This document shows, one piece after another, positions 7,800 to 15,629 of a stretch of 64,000 nucleotides of DNA. The first letter of the stretch is position 1. The number at the start of each line of letters is the position of its first letter. The translations under genes and the position numbers were made by a program. This DNA is from Actinomycetota bacterium. Lineage in GTDB: Bacteria > Actinomycetota > Acidimicrobiia > Acidimicrobiales > Microtrichaceae. Location: NCBI GenBank assembly GCA_016703525.1, contig JADJBW010000015.1, forward strand, positions 62,001 through 126,000, read 5' to 3'. The notes below the pieces were generated by a model that was given only the letters and a program-made list of their open reading frames with translations, was not told the DNA's origin and made no database searches.

Positions 7800-8281
7800 A
7801 GGTCCATGATCTGCGCCCGGCACCGGGCGCAACGCGCGAGCGCAAGCGAGTCGGTCGCGGTATCGGTGGCAAGGGCGGCAAGACCGCCGGTCGCGGTACC
7901 AAGGGCCAGAAGGCCCGCGGTTCCATCCCCGTCTCGTTCGAGGGTGGCCAGCTGCCGATGAGCATGCGGGTTCCCAAGCTCAAGGGCTTCCGGAACCCGT
8001 TCCGGGTCGAGTACCAGGTGGTCAACCTCGACACGCTGCAGGAGTCGGACCTCGACGAGGTCTCTCCCGAGACGCTGTTGTCGAAGGGCCTGGTGTCGAA
8101 GGGCTCGCTCGTCAAGGTGCTCGGCCGAGGCGAGCTGTCGCGCAAGGTGACCGTGAAGGCCCATGCGTTCTCCAAGTCGGCCGAGGCCGCGATCACCGCG
8201 GCGGGCGGCACGGTCGAGGTGCTGGACAAGCCATTCGGCGTCCGTCCTGCCTTCCACGGAAGCGCACACACCAACCGATAG
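7796..8281 (+). CDS. rplO: 50S ribosomal protein L15
   Basis: A 161-residue L15. The glycine-rich RNA-binding N-terminus KRVGRGIGGKGGKTAGRG and FEGGQLPMSMRVPKLKGFRN are diagnostic. The C-terminal domain includes VKVLGRGELSRKVTVKAHAF. L15 is a late-assembly protein of the large subunit. The next gene, secY, follows after 93 bases that include a perfect hairpin. Confidence 0.97.
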   Translation: MKVHDLRPAPGATRERKRVGRGIGGKGGKTAGRGTKGQKARGSIPVSFEGGQLPMSMRVPKLKGFRNPFRVEYQVVNLDTLQESDLDEVSPETLLSKGLVSKGSLVKVLGRGELSRKVTVKAHAFSKSAEAAITAAGGTVEVLDKPFGVRPAFHGSAHTNR

Positions 8282-8330
8282 GCTCCCCGGTGGCGCGACA
8301 GCCACCGCAAGGAGTCGCCCGAATCCGCTT

Positions 8331-8355
8331 CGAACCGGCCCTCGTGGCCGGTTCG
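8331..8355 (+). promoter_or_regulatory. Perfect hairpin just upstream of secY
   Basis: CGAACCGGCC and GGCCGGTTCG form a 10-bp perfect stem with the five-base loop CTCGT. No T-run follows, so it is not a classical terminator. It ends nine bases before the AGGAG ribosome-binding sequence (8364-8368) of secY, so it may set the relative expression of secY against the ribosomal genes or protect the mRNA end. That role is inference. Confidence 0.6.
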
Positions 8356-8374
8356 CCGTCCGCAGGAGCTTCCC

Positions 8375-9634
8375 GTGTCATCGATCAGGAACGTGTTGAA
8401 GGTCCCCGACCTGCGCAACAAGATCCTCTTCACGATCGCGATGCTGATGATCTACCGGCTCGGGTCGTACCTTCCCGTGCCCGGCATCGATCAAGACGCC
8501 GTGAACGCGATCAAGGAGCAGGCTCGCCAAGGCGGCGTGCTGTCGTTCCTGCAGCTCTTCAGCGGCAAGGCGCTCACGCAGTTCGCGCTGTTCGCGCTCG
8601 GCATCATGCCGTACATCACCAGCTCGATCATCATGCAGATCCTGACGGTGGTGATCCCGAAGCTCCAGCAGTTGATCGCGATCCTGCAGTCGACCGGCCT
8701 GGTCTTCCTGTTCAAGAACGGCGGCGGCGGCCTGTCGACCAACGACAGCATCAACCTCGTACCGAACTTCGGGCTGTTCCGGGTGATGCTGATCGTGGGC
8801 ACGCTCACCGCCGGGACGGCGCTGCTGATGTGGATGGGCGAGGCGATCACCCAACGCGGCATCGGCAACGGCATGTCGCTCATCATCTTCTCGTCGGTCG
8901 TGTCGGCGCTGCCGGCGACCGGCACCCAGGTGCAGGCTTCGGCGGGCTGGGGCGGCGTGGTCCTCGTCATCGCGATGGCGATCCTGATGCTCGTGTTCGT
9001 GGTGTTCATCGAGCAGGGTCAGCGGCGGATTCCGGTGGAGTTCGCCAAGCGGGTGGTCGGCCGTCGTCAGTACGGCGGTCAGCGTTCCTACATCCCGCTG
9101 AAGGTCAATCAGGCGGGCGTCATCCCGATCATCTTCGCCAGCGCGGTCATCAACCTGCCGGTGCTGCTCAGCCAGGTGCTTCCCGCCGACGGCTGGGGCA
9201 AGAGCGTCTCGAACTTCATCGACGATGTGTTCCGCCGATCCACGCACCCGCTGTACATGGTGTTCTACGGCCTGCTCATCGTCGGCTTCGCCTACTTCTA
9301 CACGGCGATCGCGTTCGACCCGGTGCAACAGGCCGACAACCTGCGCAAGCAGAGCGGCCATATCCCCGGGTACCGCCCGGGGCCGCAGACCGAGAAGTAC
9401 CTGGCGAAGGTGTTGAGTCGCATCACGCTCCCTGGGGCTCTGTTCATCGCCGTGCTTGCCATCGCGCCGGCGATCCTCGTCTCGCAGATCGTCAACGACG
9501 ACAACGGCAGCATCGCCTACAACTTCGGCGGCACGTCGCTGCTCATCGCGGTGGGCGTCGCGCTCGAGACGATGAAGCAGATCGACGGCCAGCTGATGAT
9601 GCGCAACTACGAGGGCTTCCTCGGTGGCAAGTAG
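8375..9634 (+). CDS. secY: Protein translocase subunit SecY
   Basis: A 419-residue polytopic membrane protein, the channel of the Sec translocon. GTG start follows AGGAG with a six-base spacer. It begins SSIRNVLKVPDLRNKILFTI and shows the SecY signatures GIMPYITSSIIMQIL and GIGNGMSLIIFSSVV, plus NLRKQSGHIPGYRPGPQTEK in the last cytoplasmic loop that contacts the ribosome and SecA. About ten hydrophobic segments are visible. The place between rplO and adk is the usual one. It ends with TAG. Confidence 0.98.
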   Translation: MSSIRNVLKVPDLRNKILFTIAMLMIYRLGSYLPVPGIDQDAVNAIKEQARQGGVLSFLQLFSGKALTQFALFALGIMPYITSSIIMQILTVVIPKLQQLIAILQSTGLVFLFKNGGGGLSTNDSINLVPNFGLFRVMLIVGTLTAGTALLMWMGEAITQRGIGNGMSLIIFSSVVSALPATGTQVQASAGWGGVVLVIAMAILMLVFVVFIEQGQRRIPVEFAKRVVGRRQYGGQRSYIPLKVNQAGVIPIIFASAVINLPVLLSQVLPADGWGKSVSNFIDDVFRRSTHPLYMVFYGLLIVGFAYFYTAIAFDPVQQADNLRKQSGHIPGYRPGPQTEKYLAKVLSRITLPGALFIAVLAIAPAILVSQIVNDDNGSIAYNFGGTSLLIAVGVALETMKQIDGQLMMRNYEGFLGGK

Positions 9635-9682
9635 CTGACCGTGAGCTTGCGTGGCCGTGAACGAACCTGATTGAGTCCTGCG

Positions 9683-10336
9683 ATGGTTTCACCGCTTCGC
9701 CTCCTGATCTTCGGTCGGCAGGGGTCTGGGAAGGGCACCCAGAGTTCCCGGCTTGCCGCGCACTACGGGATTCCGCACATCTCGACCGGCGACATGTTGC
9801 GCGCCGCAGTCGCGTCGGGGTCGGATCTGGGTCTGCAGGTGCAATCGATCATGTCCGACGGAGGGCTCGTCTCGGACGAGTTGATGGAAGGCGTGGTCCG
9901 AGATCGTCTGGGCGAGGACGACGCCGCTGCCGGCTTCCTCCTCGACGGGTACCCGCGTACGCCCGGTCAGGCGGCCTACCTCGAAGGGCTGCTGGCGCCT
10001 GCGGGTGTGACGCTCGCACTCAACCTCGACGTCGACAACGACGTGGTGGTCGACCGGATCACCCGCCGGCGTGTGTGCGAGTCGTGTGGCTCCACCTACG
10101 CCCTCGGGGAGCCAGCGGCCGATTCCGGGACGTGTACCAAGTGCGGGGGTTCGGTGGTCCAGCGAGAGGACGACACCGAGGTGGCCGTCAGGAAGCGCCT
10201 GAGCCTGTACGAGGACCAGACCGCTCCGCTGTTGGCCTTCTTCGAGGAGAAGGGCCGGCTCGTGACCGTGGACGGCGTCGGAGACCCGGACGACATCGCC
10301 GTCTCGCTGATCGCCGCGATCGATGCAGGCCGGTAG
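9683..10336 (+). CDS. adk: Adenylate kinase, zinc-lid form
   Basis: A 217-residue nucleotide kinase making 2 ADP from ATP and AMP. The P-loop is GRQGSGKGTQ (residues 11-20), followed by HISTGDMLRAAVASG and LDGYPRTPGQAAYL. The LID holds four cysteines (CESCG and CTKCGG, residues ~132-155) that should bind structural zinc, as in Gram-positive Adk. I chose ATG 9683; the frame extends to a TTG at 9671 without better support. In many bacteria map follows adk, but here infA is next. Confidence 0.96.
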   Translation: MVSPLRLLIFGRQGSGKGTQSSRLAAHYGIPHISTGDMLRAAVASGSDLGLQVQSIMSDGGLVSDELMEGVVRDRLGEDDAAAGFLLDGYPRTPGQAAYLEGLLAPAGVTLALNLDVDNDVVVDRITRRRVCESCGSTYALGEPAADSGTCTKCGGSVVQREDDTEVAVRKRLSLYEDQTAPLLAFFEEKGRLVTVDGVGDPDDIAVSLIAAIDAGR

Positions 10337-10410
10337 CCCGGCTCCGGCCCGGCCCAGGCCGGGATCCGGCCGCGTCGCGTGACCGTCGTGGCTGCGAATC
10401 CCGACTGTAT

Positions 10411-10440
10411 TTGAACCGAGATCGACCGAACCGATACACT
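10411..10440 (+). promoter_or_regulatory. Probable promoter of infA and the alpha operon
   Basis: TTGAAC at 10411-10416 and TACACT at 10435-10440 are separated by 18 bases and resemble housekeeping -35 and -10 boxes. They lie about 80 bases upstream of the infA start in a 186-bp gap after adk. A CCCGGCC-CA-GGCCGGG palindrome (10348-10363) sits between the adk stop and the promoter and may help end adk transcripts. Confidence 0.55.
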
Positions 10441-10522
10441 TTCCCGCTGGCCTTGGGGCGTGCACACTCGTGTCTGCGCGGCCCTCGTGCCTTTGATCCA
10501 TGCTCCCCAGGAGGGTTCTGCC

Positions 10523-10747
10523 CTGGCAAAGCCGAAGGAAGACGCGATTGTCCTCGAGGGGACGGTCATCGAGCCGCTGCCGAACGCCATGTTCCGCGTC
10601 GAACTCGAGAACGGGCACAAGGTGCTCGCTCACATCTCCGGAAAGATGCGGATGCACTACATCCGCATCCTGCCCGGGGACAAGGTGCAGGTGGAGTTGA
10701 CGCCGTACGACCTGAGTCGCGGCCGCATCACCTACCGCTACAAGTGA
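10523..10747 (+). CDS. infA: Translation initiation factor IF-1, apparent CTG start
   Basis: A 74-residue OB-fold protein that occupies the ribosomal A site during initiation. The product reads AKPKEDAIVLEGTVIEPLPN and ends RGRITYRYK, the standard IF-1 ends. No ATG, GTG or TTG lies at the expected position: the codon before AKPKED is CTG at 10523, preceded by AGGAGGG (10509-10515) with a seven-base spacer, an ideal ribosome-binding site. A GTG at 10487 would add a 12-residue extension atypical for IF-1 and has no such site. I therefore read CTG as the start. Confidence 0.9.
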   Translation: MAKPKEDAIVLEGTVIEPLPNAMFRVELENGHKVLAHISGKMRMHYIRILPGDKVQVELTPYDLSRGRITYRYK

Positions 10748-10754
10748 TCAGTGT

Positions 10755-10783
10755 CCGTCGCCGACGGTGTTCGTCGGCGACGG
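10755..10783 (+). terminator. Strong hairpin between infA and rpmJ
   Basis: CCGTCGCCGAC pairs perfectly with GTCGGCGACGG around a seven-base loop, giving an 11-bp stem that begins eight bases after the infA stop. There is no T-tract, so it could be a partial terminator, an attenuator or a 3'-end stabiliser. Confidence 0.5.
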
Positions 10784-10847
10784 CCGACGCGGACGGCTTG
10801 CCGTCCACCCAAGATGGGCGCCGCGGCGCCTGAGCAGAAAGACAACG

Positions 10848-10961
10848 ATGAAGGTACGACCCAGCGTCAAGAAGATCTGTAACAAGTGCAAGGTGATCCG
10901 CCGCCATGGCCGCGTGCAGGTCATCTGCGACGACCCTCGTCACAAGCAGCGCCAGGGCTGA
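10848..10961 (+). CDS. rpmJ: 50S ribosomal protein L36
   Basis: A 37-residue protein, MKVRPSVKKICNKCKVIRRH and onward, with the zinc ligands of the C+ form (CNKC, a later Cys and His near DDPRHKQRQG). The upstream frame is open but ATG 10848 gives the universal L36 N-terminus. Its position between infA and rpsM is standard. It is a late-binding component of the 50S subunit. Confidence 0.96.
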   Translation: MKVRPSVKKICNKCKVIRRHGRVQVICDDPRHKQRQG

Positions 10962-10976
10962 GAAAGGGCACCGTCC

Positions 10977-11354
10977 ATGGCACGCATTTCCGGCGTTGAC
11001 ATCCCGCGAGAGAAGCGGCTTGTCATCTCGCTCACCTACATCTTCGGCATCGGTTCCTCCACCGCCGAGCAGATCTGCACCGAGGTGGGCATCGACCCGA
11101 GCACTCGGGTTCGCGACCTGACCGACGAAGAGGTCAACCGCCTTCGCGCTCACATCGAGGGCAACCACAAGGTCGAGGGCGACCTGCGACGCGAAATCTC
11201 GCAGAACATCAAGCGGAAGATGGAGATCGGCTGTTACCAGGGTCTCCGCCACCGTCGTGGCCTGCCCGTCCGCGGACAGCGCACCCACACCAACGCTCGC
11301 ACTCGTAAGGGCCCGAAGAAGACGGTCGCCGGCAAGAAGAAGGTCAGGAAGTAA
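10977..11354 (+). CDS. rpsM: 30S ribosomal protein S13
   Basis: A 125-residue S13 beginning MARISGVDIPREKRLVISLT, with the helix-hairpin-helix-like FGIGSSTAEQICTEVGID and the basic C-terminal tail GQRTHTNARTRKGPKKTVAG that contacts P-site tRNA. A GAAAGGG sequence precedes the ATG. Its TAA overlaps the rpsK ATG by one base. Confidence 0.98.
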   Translation: MARISGVDIPREKRLVISLTYIFGIGSSTAEQICTEVGIDPSTRVRDLTDEEVNRLRAHIEGNHKVEGDLRREISQNIKRKMEIGCYQGLRHRRGLPVRGQRTHTNARTRKGPKKTVAGKKKVRK

Positions 11355-11752
11355 TGGCGAAGCCAGCAGCGGGTGGACGTCGTCCCCGCAAGAAGGAACG
11401 CAAAAACGTCGCGTACGGCGTTGTGCACATCAAGAGCTCGTTCAACAACACGATCGTGTCGATCACCGACCAGGACGGCAACGTGATCTCGTGGGCCTCC
11501 GCCGGCAACGTCGGCTTCAAGGGCTCCCGCAAGTCGACCCCGTTCGCCGCCCAGCTCGCGGCCGAGCAGGCCGCCCGCCGGGCGATGGAGCACGGCGTGC
11601 GCAAGGTCGACGTGGTCGTGAAGGGCCCGGGGTCGGGCCGCGAGACCGCGATTCGATCGATTCAGAACGTCGGCATCGAAGTGACGGGCATCAAGGACGT
11701 CACTCCGGTTCCGCACAACGGCTGCCGCCCACCGAAGCGTCGGAGGAACTGA
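11354..11752 (+). CDS. rpsK: 30S ribosomal protein S11
   Basis: A 132-residue S11 with HIKSSFNNTIVSITDQDGNV, the conserved segment near the N-terminus, and the C-terminal signature DVTPVPHNGCRPPKRRR. It shapes the platform of the small subunit near the mRNA exit. The N-terminal tail is Lys/Arg rich (GGRRPRKKERKNV). No anomaly. Confidence 0.98.
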   Translation: MAKPAAGGRRPRKKERKNVAYGVVHIKSSFNNTIVSITDQDGNVISWASAGNVGFKGSRKSTPFAAQLAAEQAARRAMEHGVRKVDVVVKGPGSGRETAIRSIQNVGIEVTGIKDVTPVPHNGCRPPKRRRN

Positions 11753-11757
11753 CAGAC

Positions 11758-12375
11758 ATGGCCCGTTACACAGGACCGAAGGCGCGCGTCTCCCGCCGCC
11801 TGGGCACCAACATCTGGGGTACCAAGGGCGAGAACGCCGCGATGGACAAGCGTCCGTACCCTCCGGGTGAGCACGGACGTACCCGTCGTCGGGGCAACGT
11901 CAGCGAGTACTTGCTGCAGCTCCAGGAGAAGCAGAAGGCACGCTTCACCTACGGCTTCGGCGAGCGCCAGTTCCGTACCCTGTACGCCGAGGCATCACGC
12001 CGTCCGGGCGTGACCGGCGAGAACCTGCTGCGCTACTGCGAGCTGCGCCTCGACAACATCGTGTACCGCGCCGGTTGGGCGGCGACTCGCCCGCAGGCCC
12101 GCCAGTTCGTCGGCCACGGTCACATCGACGTCAACGGTCGTCGAGTGAACATCCCGAGCTACCGCGTGCGCAAGGGCGATGTCGTTCGTCTTCGCGACCA
12201 GTCGCGCTCGATGGTGGTCGTCCAGTGGAACATGGATGCACTCGGCCGCAGCGCCCCCGCATGGCTCGACGCGGCCGACGGCGGCCAGGAGGTGACGGTG
12301 CGCGAGCTCCCCCTTCGCGAGCAGATCGACACCCCGGTTCGTGAGCAGCTCATCGTCGAGCTCTACTCCAAGTAG
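11758..12375 (+). CDS. rpsD: 30S ribosomal protein S4
   Basis: A 205-residue S4 from ATG 11758. It begins MARYTGPKARVSRRLGTNIW, lacks the N-terminal zinc cysteines (C-minus form), and carries RPQARQFVGHGHIDVNGRRV, the S4 RNA-binding domain. S4 initiates 30S assembly and guards accuracy. The alternative upstream frame belongs to rpsK sequence. The rpoA gene follows after 65 bases. Confidence 0.97.
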   Translation: MARYTGPKARVSRRLGTNIWGTKGENAAMDKRPYPPGEHGRTRRRGNVSEYLLQLQEKQKARFTYGFGERQFRTLYAEASRRPGVTGENLLRYCELRLDNIVYRAGWAATRPQARQFVGHGHIDVNGRRVNIPSYRVRKGDVVRLRDQSRSMVVVQWNMDALGRSAPAWLDAADGGQEVTVRELPLREQIDTPVREQLIVELYSK

Positions 12376-12440
12376 CCGACTCGACCGCTCACCGTCCCAT
12401 CACGCATTCCCCGAACGTCTGATACCGAGGTACCGCAACC

Positions 12441-13379
12441 ATGCTGGTCATTCAGCGACCGACCGTCGAAGCGATCGACGACGAAGAGGGCAACCGCCAG
12501 CGGTTCGCCATCAGCCCCCTCGAGCCCGGCTTCGGGCACACGATCGGCAACTCACTGCGCCGCACGCTGCTGTCGTCCATCCCGGGCGCTGCCATCACGC
12601 AGGTGCGTTTCGATGACGCGCTGCACGAGTTCGACACGATCACCGGGAGCACCGAAGACGTGACCGACGTCATCTTGAACCTCAAGGACGTCGTCGTGCT
12701 CTCGACGTCCGACGAGCCGGTGACGCTCCGGCTCGACGTGCGGGGTCCGGGCGACGCCACCGCCGGCGACATCGTGGCCACTGCCGACATCGAGGTGCTC
12801 AACCCGGAACTGCACCTCGCTGCGCTCAACGGAAAGGGCCGCCTCGCAGCGGACCTCACCATCGAGCGCGGCCGTGGCTACCTGCAGGCCGACGCCTCGC
12901 GCGGCTCCGGCACGATCGGTGTGATTCCCGTCGACGCCATCTTCAGCCCGGTTCGCCGGGTGGCCTTCGTGGTGGAGCCGACCCGAGTCGAGCAGTCGAC
13001 CAACTACGACCGGTTGGTGCTCGACATTGAAACCGACGGCTCGATCTCGCCGCGCGAGGCCCTCGCGTCGGCCGGGGCGACCTTGCGTGCGCTCGTCGAG
13101 CTTGTCGAGCACATGAGCGATGCGCCGCAGGGGCTCCCGATCGCCGACGCCGGGGCGACCACGACGGCGTCCCCCGACCTCGATGTCGCCATCGAGGACC
13201 TCGACCTGTCGGAACGGCCTCGGAACTGCCTCAAGCGCGCCCAGGTCAACACCGTTGGCGAGTTGTTGCAGAAGAGCGAAGACGACCTCCTCGCCATCAC
13301 GAACTTCGGCCAGAAGTCGTTGGACGAGGTCATCGTCAAGCTGGATGAGCGCGGGTTGTCCCTGCGCGGACGGAGCTGA
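12441..13379 (+). CDS. rpoA: RNA polymerase subunit alpha
   Basis: A 312-residue alpha subunit. The N-terminal domain shows FAISPLEPGFGHTIGNSLRR and LLSSIPGAAITQVRFDD, which mediate dimerisation and beta/beta' assembly. The C-terminal domain contains LNLSxR-type LDLSERPRNCLKRAQVNTVG and ITNFGQKSLDEVIVKLDERG, the helix-hairpin-helix that contacts UP elements and activators. It sits in its normal alpha-operon place between rpsD and rplQ. Confidence 0.98.
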   Translation: MLVIQRPTVEAIDDEEGNRQRFAISPLEPGFGHTIGNSLRRTLLSSIPGAAITQVRFDDALHEFDTITGSTEDVTDVILNLKDVVVLSTSDEPVTLRLDVRGPGDATAGDIVATADIEVLNPELHLAALNGKGRLAADLTIERGRGYLQADASRGSGTIGVIPVDAIFSPVRRVAFVVEPTRVEQSTNYDRLVLDIETDGSISPREALASAGATLRALVELVEHMSDAPQGLPIADAGATTTASPDLDVAIEDLDLSERPRNCLKRAQVNTVGELLQKSEDDLLAITNFGQKSLDEVIVKLDERGLSLRGRS

Positions 13380-13384
13380 TCACC

Positions 13385-13738
13385 ATGCCAGGAACCCCGA
13401 AGAAGGGCGCCCGCTTCGGCGGGAACGCCGGCCATCAGCGTCTGCTCATGGCGAACCTCGTGGCCTCGCTGGTCGCCGCCGAGGGAATCGTGACGACTGA
13501 GGCGAAGGCGAAGGCGCTTCGCCCGATCGCCGAGAAGATCATCACCAAGGCGCGCAAGGGCGGCCTCCACAACCATCGCCAGGTCCTCGCGTACCTCGGC
13601 GACCAGGAGATCACAGCGAAGCTGATGGACGACATCGGCCCGCGGTACGCCAGCCGCCCGGGTGGGTACACCCGCATCCTGAAGCTCGGCCCGCGCCAGG
13701 GCGACAACGCGCCGATGGCGCGTATCGAGCTCGTCTGA
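13385..13738 (+). CDS. rplQ: 50S ribosomal protein L17
   Basis: A 117-residue protein with the L17 N-terminus KKGARFGGNAGHQRLLMANL and LVAAEGIVTTEAKAKALRPI. The C-terminal GGYTRILKLGPRQGDNAPMA is diagnostic. It lies near the tunnel exit next to L22 and L32. Five bases separate it from rpoA. Confidence 0.97.
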   Translation: MPGTPKKGARFGGNAGHQRLLMANLVASLVAAEGIVTTEAKAKALRPIAEKIITKARKGGLHNHRQVLAYLGDQEITAKLMDDIGPRYASRPGGYTRILKLGPRQGDNAPMARIELV

Positions 13739-13775
13739 CCGCCGTCACCGGCCCCTTCGGGTCGACCGCGACGAC

Positions 13776-14600
13776 ATGGCGACCGAAGCTCTGAACGAGG
13801 AGCCGACCCGCAGGGTGCGGCTCCTCGTCGCGTACGACGGCACGGGGTTCGCCGGGTTCGCCGTGAACGAGGGCGTGCGCACGGTCGCCGGGGACTTGAC
13901 CGCCGCACTCAACCGGGTGCTCCGCCACGACGTGCGAATCACCGCTGCGGGTCGAACCGACCGCGGCGTCCACGGTTGGGGCCAGGTGGTGACGTTCTCG
14001 ACGGACGCCACGCACGTGGAGCCGGGCCGACTGGCCCGCTCGGTGACCGCGCTGTGCGGCCCGGAGATCGTGGTACGGGCGGCGGAGTTCGCGCCGCCGG
14101 GCTTCGACGCGAGGTTCTCGGCGACCGCCCGCAGCTACCGCTACACGATCCATCGCGGCCGTGTGCTCGACCCGTTCCGCGATGCTTACGAGTGGCACCT
14201 GCCGCGCGCCCTCGACATCGAGGCGATGAACCGGGCAGCGACGACATTGCTCGGTGAGCACGACTTCTCGTCGTTCTGCCGACGGCCGGGACCGTTGCCC
14301 GATGGCACGCCGCGATCGCTCGTGCGCGACCTGCGGGTCGCCCGTTGGAGTGAACGCCCCGACGGGCGCCTGCGCTTCGAGATCGAGGCCGCCTCGTTCT
14401 GTCACCAGATGGTGCGCAGTGTGGTCGGCACCTTGGTGGAGGTGGGTCTCGGGCGCCGAGACGAGGCATCTGTGGCGGTCGCTCGCGATCGCCGGGACCG
14501 CGCCGCCGTCACCACGGTGGCTCCGCCGAAGGGCCTCTGTCTGTGGAGCGTGAGCTACGGCGAGGCGGCCCCATTTGCCGAGGTCGTCCCACACCGTTAG
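13776..14600 (+). CDS. truA: tRNA pseudouridine(38-40) synthase TruA
   Basis: A 274-residue enzyme that converts U38-U40 of the anticodon arm to pseudouridine. The catalytic aspartate lies in AAGRTDRGVHGWGQVVTF (GRTDxGVHA-type motif), and the second half has FCHQMVRSVVGTLVEVGLG. A start ATG at 13776 gives an acidic N-terminal stub before RRVRLLVAYDGTGFAG, the core beta strand. truA directly after rplQ is widespread in actinobacteria and firmicutes. Confidence 0.95.
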   Translation: MATEALNEEPTRRVRLLVAYDGTGFAGFAVNEGVRTVAGDLTAALNRVLRHDVRITAAGRTDRGVHGWGQVVTFSTDATHVEPGRLARSVTALCGPEIVVRAAEFAPPGFDARFSATARSYRYTIHRGRVLDPFRDAYEWHLPRALDIEAMNRAATTLLGEHDFSSFCRRPGPLPDGTPRSLVRDLRVARWSERPDGRLRFEIEAASFCHQMVRSVVGTLVEVGLGRRDEASVAVARDRRDRAAVTTVAPPKGLCLWSVSYGEAAPFAEVVPHR

Positions 14601-14747
14601 CATCTTCGACCGCGCCTGTGGCCTGTCGCCACGGCTGATCGGGGCGGTTCCCTCCGCACCGAAACTCCACCGCCCGGTTCCGGGCACCTGCTCGACGCCG
14701 CGCTGCGCTCCGCGTGCGGCCCCCGACGGCTCATTCGAAGGTTCATC
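14601..14747 (+). promoter_or_regulatory. 147-bp leader upstream of rplM
   Basis: No coding potential is visible. The stretch contains a short hairpin GTGGC-CTGTC-GCCAC (14619-14633) and GCCCGG-TT-CCGGGC (14672-14685), and a GAAGG ribosome-binding sequence about seven bases before the GTG of rplM. It is a plausible place for the L13-S9 promoter and a structured leader, but I see no clear -35/-10 pair. Confidence 0.35.
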
Positions 14748-15197
14748 GTGCCCACGTACTCACCGAAAGCCAGCGAGATCACGCGATCCTGGCATGTTGT
14801 CGACGCCGAGGGCATGGTCCTCGGTCGGCTTGCTACCGAGGTTGCCCGCGTCCTGCGCGGCAAGCACAAGCCGATCTTCACCCCGCACCTCGATACCGGC
14901 GATCACGTCATCATCGTGAACGCTGACAAGGTCGTGCTCACGGCGAACAAGGCCGAGACCAAGCGCGTGTACCGCCATTCGGGGTACCCGGGCGGGCTGA
15001 CCTCGTCGTCGTATGCCGAGCTGCTGGCGGATCGCCCCGACGAGGCGGTTCGTCGCACCGTTCGCGGCATGCTGCCGAAGAACCGGCTGGGCCGCCAGAT
15101 GCTGGGCAAGCTCAAGGTGTACGCCGGTCCGACCCATCCACACGGGGCTCAGCAGCCCGTCCCGCTCGACGTGCCCGGTGCACGCGGGCGTTCCTGA
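14748..15197 (+). CDS. rplM: 50S ribosomal protein L13
   Basis: A 149-residue L13 from GTG 14748 with GAAGG upstream. It contains SWHVVDAEGMVLGRLATEVA and TPHLDTGDHVIIVNADKVVL near the N-terminus and VRGMLPKNRLGRQMLGKLKV, the L13 signature, followed by YAGPTHPHGAQQP. L13 binds 23S rRNA early in assembly. It pairs with rpsI in a two-gene unit. Confidence 0.97.
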   Translation: MPTYSPKASEITRSWHVVDAEGMVLGRLATEVARVLRGKHKPIFTPHLDTGDHVIIVNADKVVLTANKAETKRVYRHSGYPGGLTSSSYAELLADRPDEAVRRTVRGMLPKNRLGRQMLGKLKVYAGPTHPHGAQQPVPLDVPGARGRS

Positions 15198-15223
15198 CCT
15201 CGATTCGACGGAGAGATCCAGCA

Positions 15224-15616
15224 ATGCCGCAGCCACTCGTGCAGTCCACCGGTCGTCGCAAGCGGGCGGTCGCTCGCGTCCGATTCCGTCCCGGGACTGG
15301 AGCGATCACGATCAACAAGCGTCCGCTCGAGGAGTACTTCCCGAACGACACGCACCGCATGGTTCTGAGCGAGCCGCTCAAGGTCGCGGAGCGCACCGAG
15401 TCGTACGACATCGATGTCACGCTGCACGGCGGTGGCCCGTCGGGGCAGGCCGGGGCGCTCCGCCTCGGGATCGCCCGGGCCCTGATCGCGCTCGACGAAG
15501 AATTGCGGCCCAGCCTGAAGCGCGCCGGCTTCCTCTCCCGCGACGCCCGTGAGAAGGAGTCCAAGAAGTACGGCCTCAAGAAGGCCCGCAAGGCGCCGCA
15601 GTACTCGAAGCGCTGA
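15224..15616 (+). CDS. rpsI: 30S ribosomal protein S9
   Basis: A 130-residue S9. It has STGRRKRAVARVRFRPGTGA and GGGPSGQAGALRLGIARALI, and ends KKARKAPQYSKR, the conserved basic tail whose last arginine touches the P-site anticodon. The ATG is preceded by GGAGAG. It lies 26 bases behind rplM and 13 before glmM. Confidence 0.98.
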   Translation: MPQPLVQSTGRRKRAVARVRFRPGTGAITINKRPLEEYFPNDTHRMVLSEPLKVAERTESYDIDVTLHGGGPSGQAGALRLGIARALIALDEELRPSLKRAGFLSRDAREKESKKYGLKKARKAPQYSKR

Positions 15617-15629
15617 TCCGGCGCGAGCC

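Noticed and set aside
10487..10522. Extended IF-1 from GTG 10487
   Set aside because: It would add 12 residues not seen in IF-1 and has no ribosome-binding sequence, while the CTG start has an ideal one.
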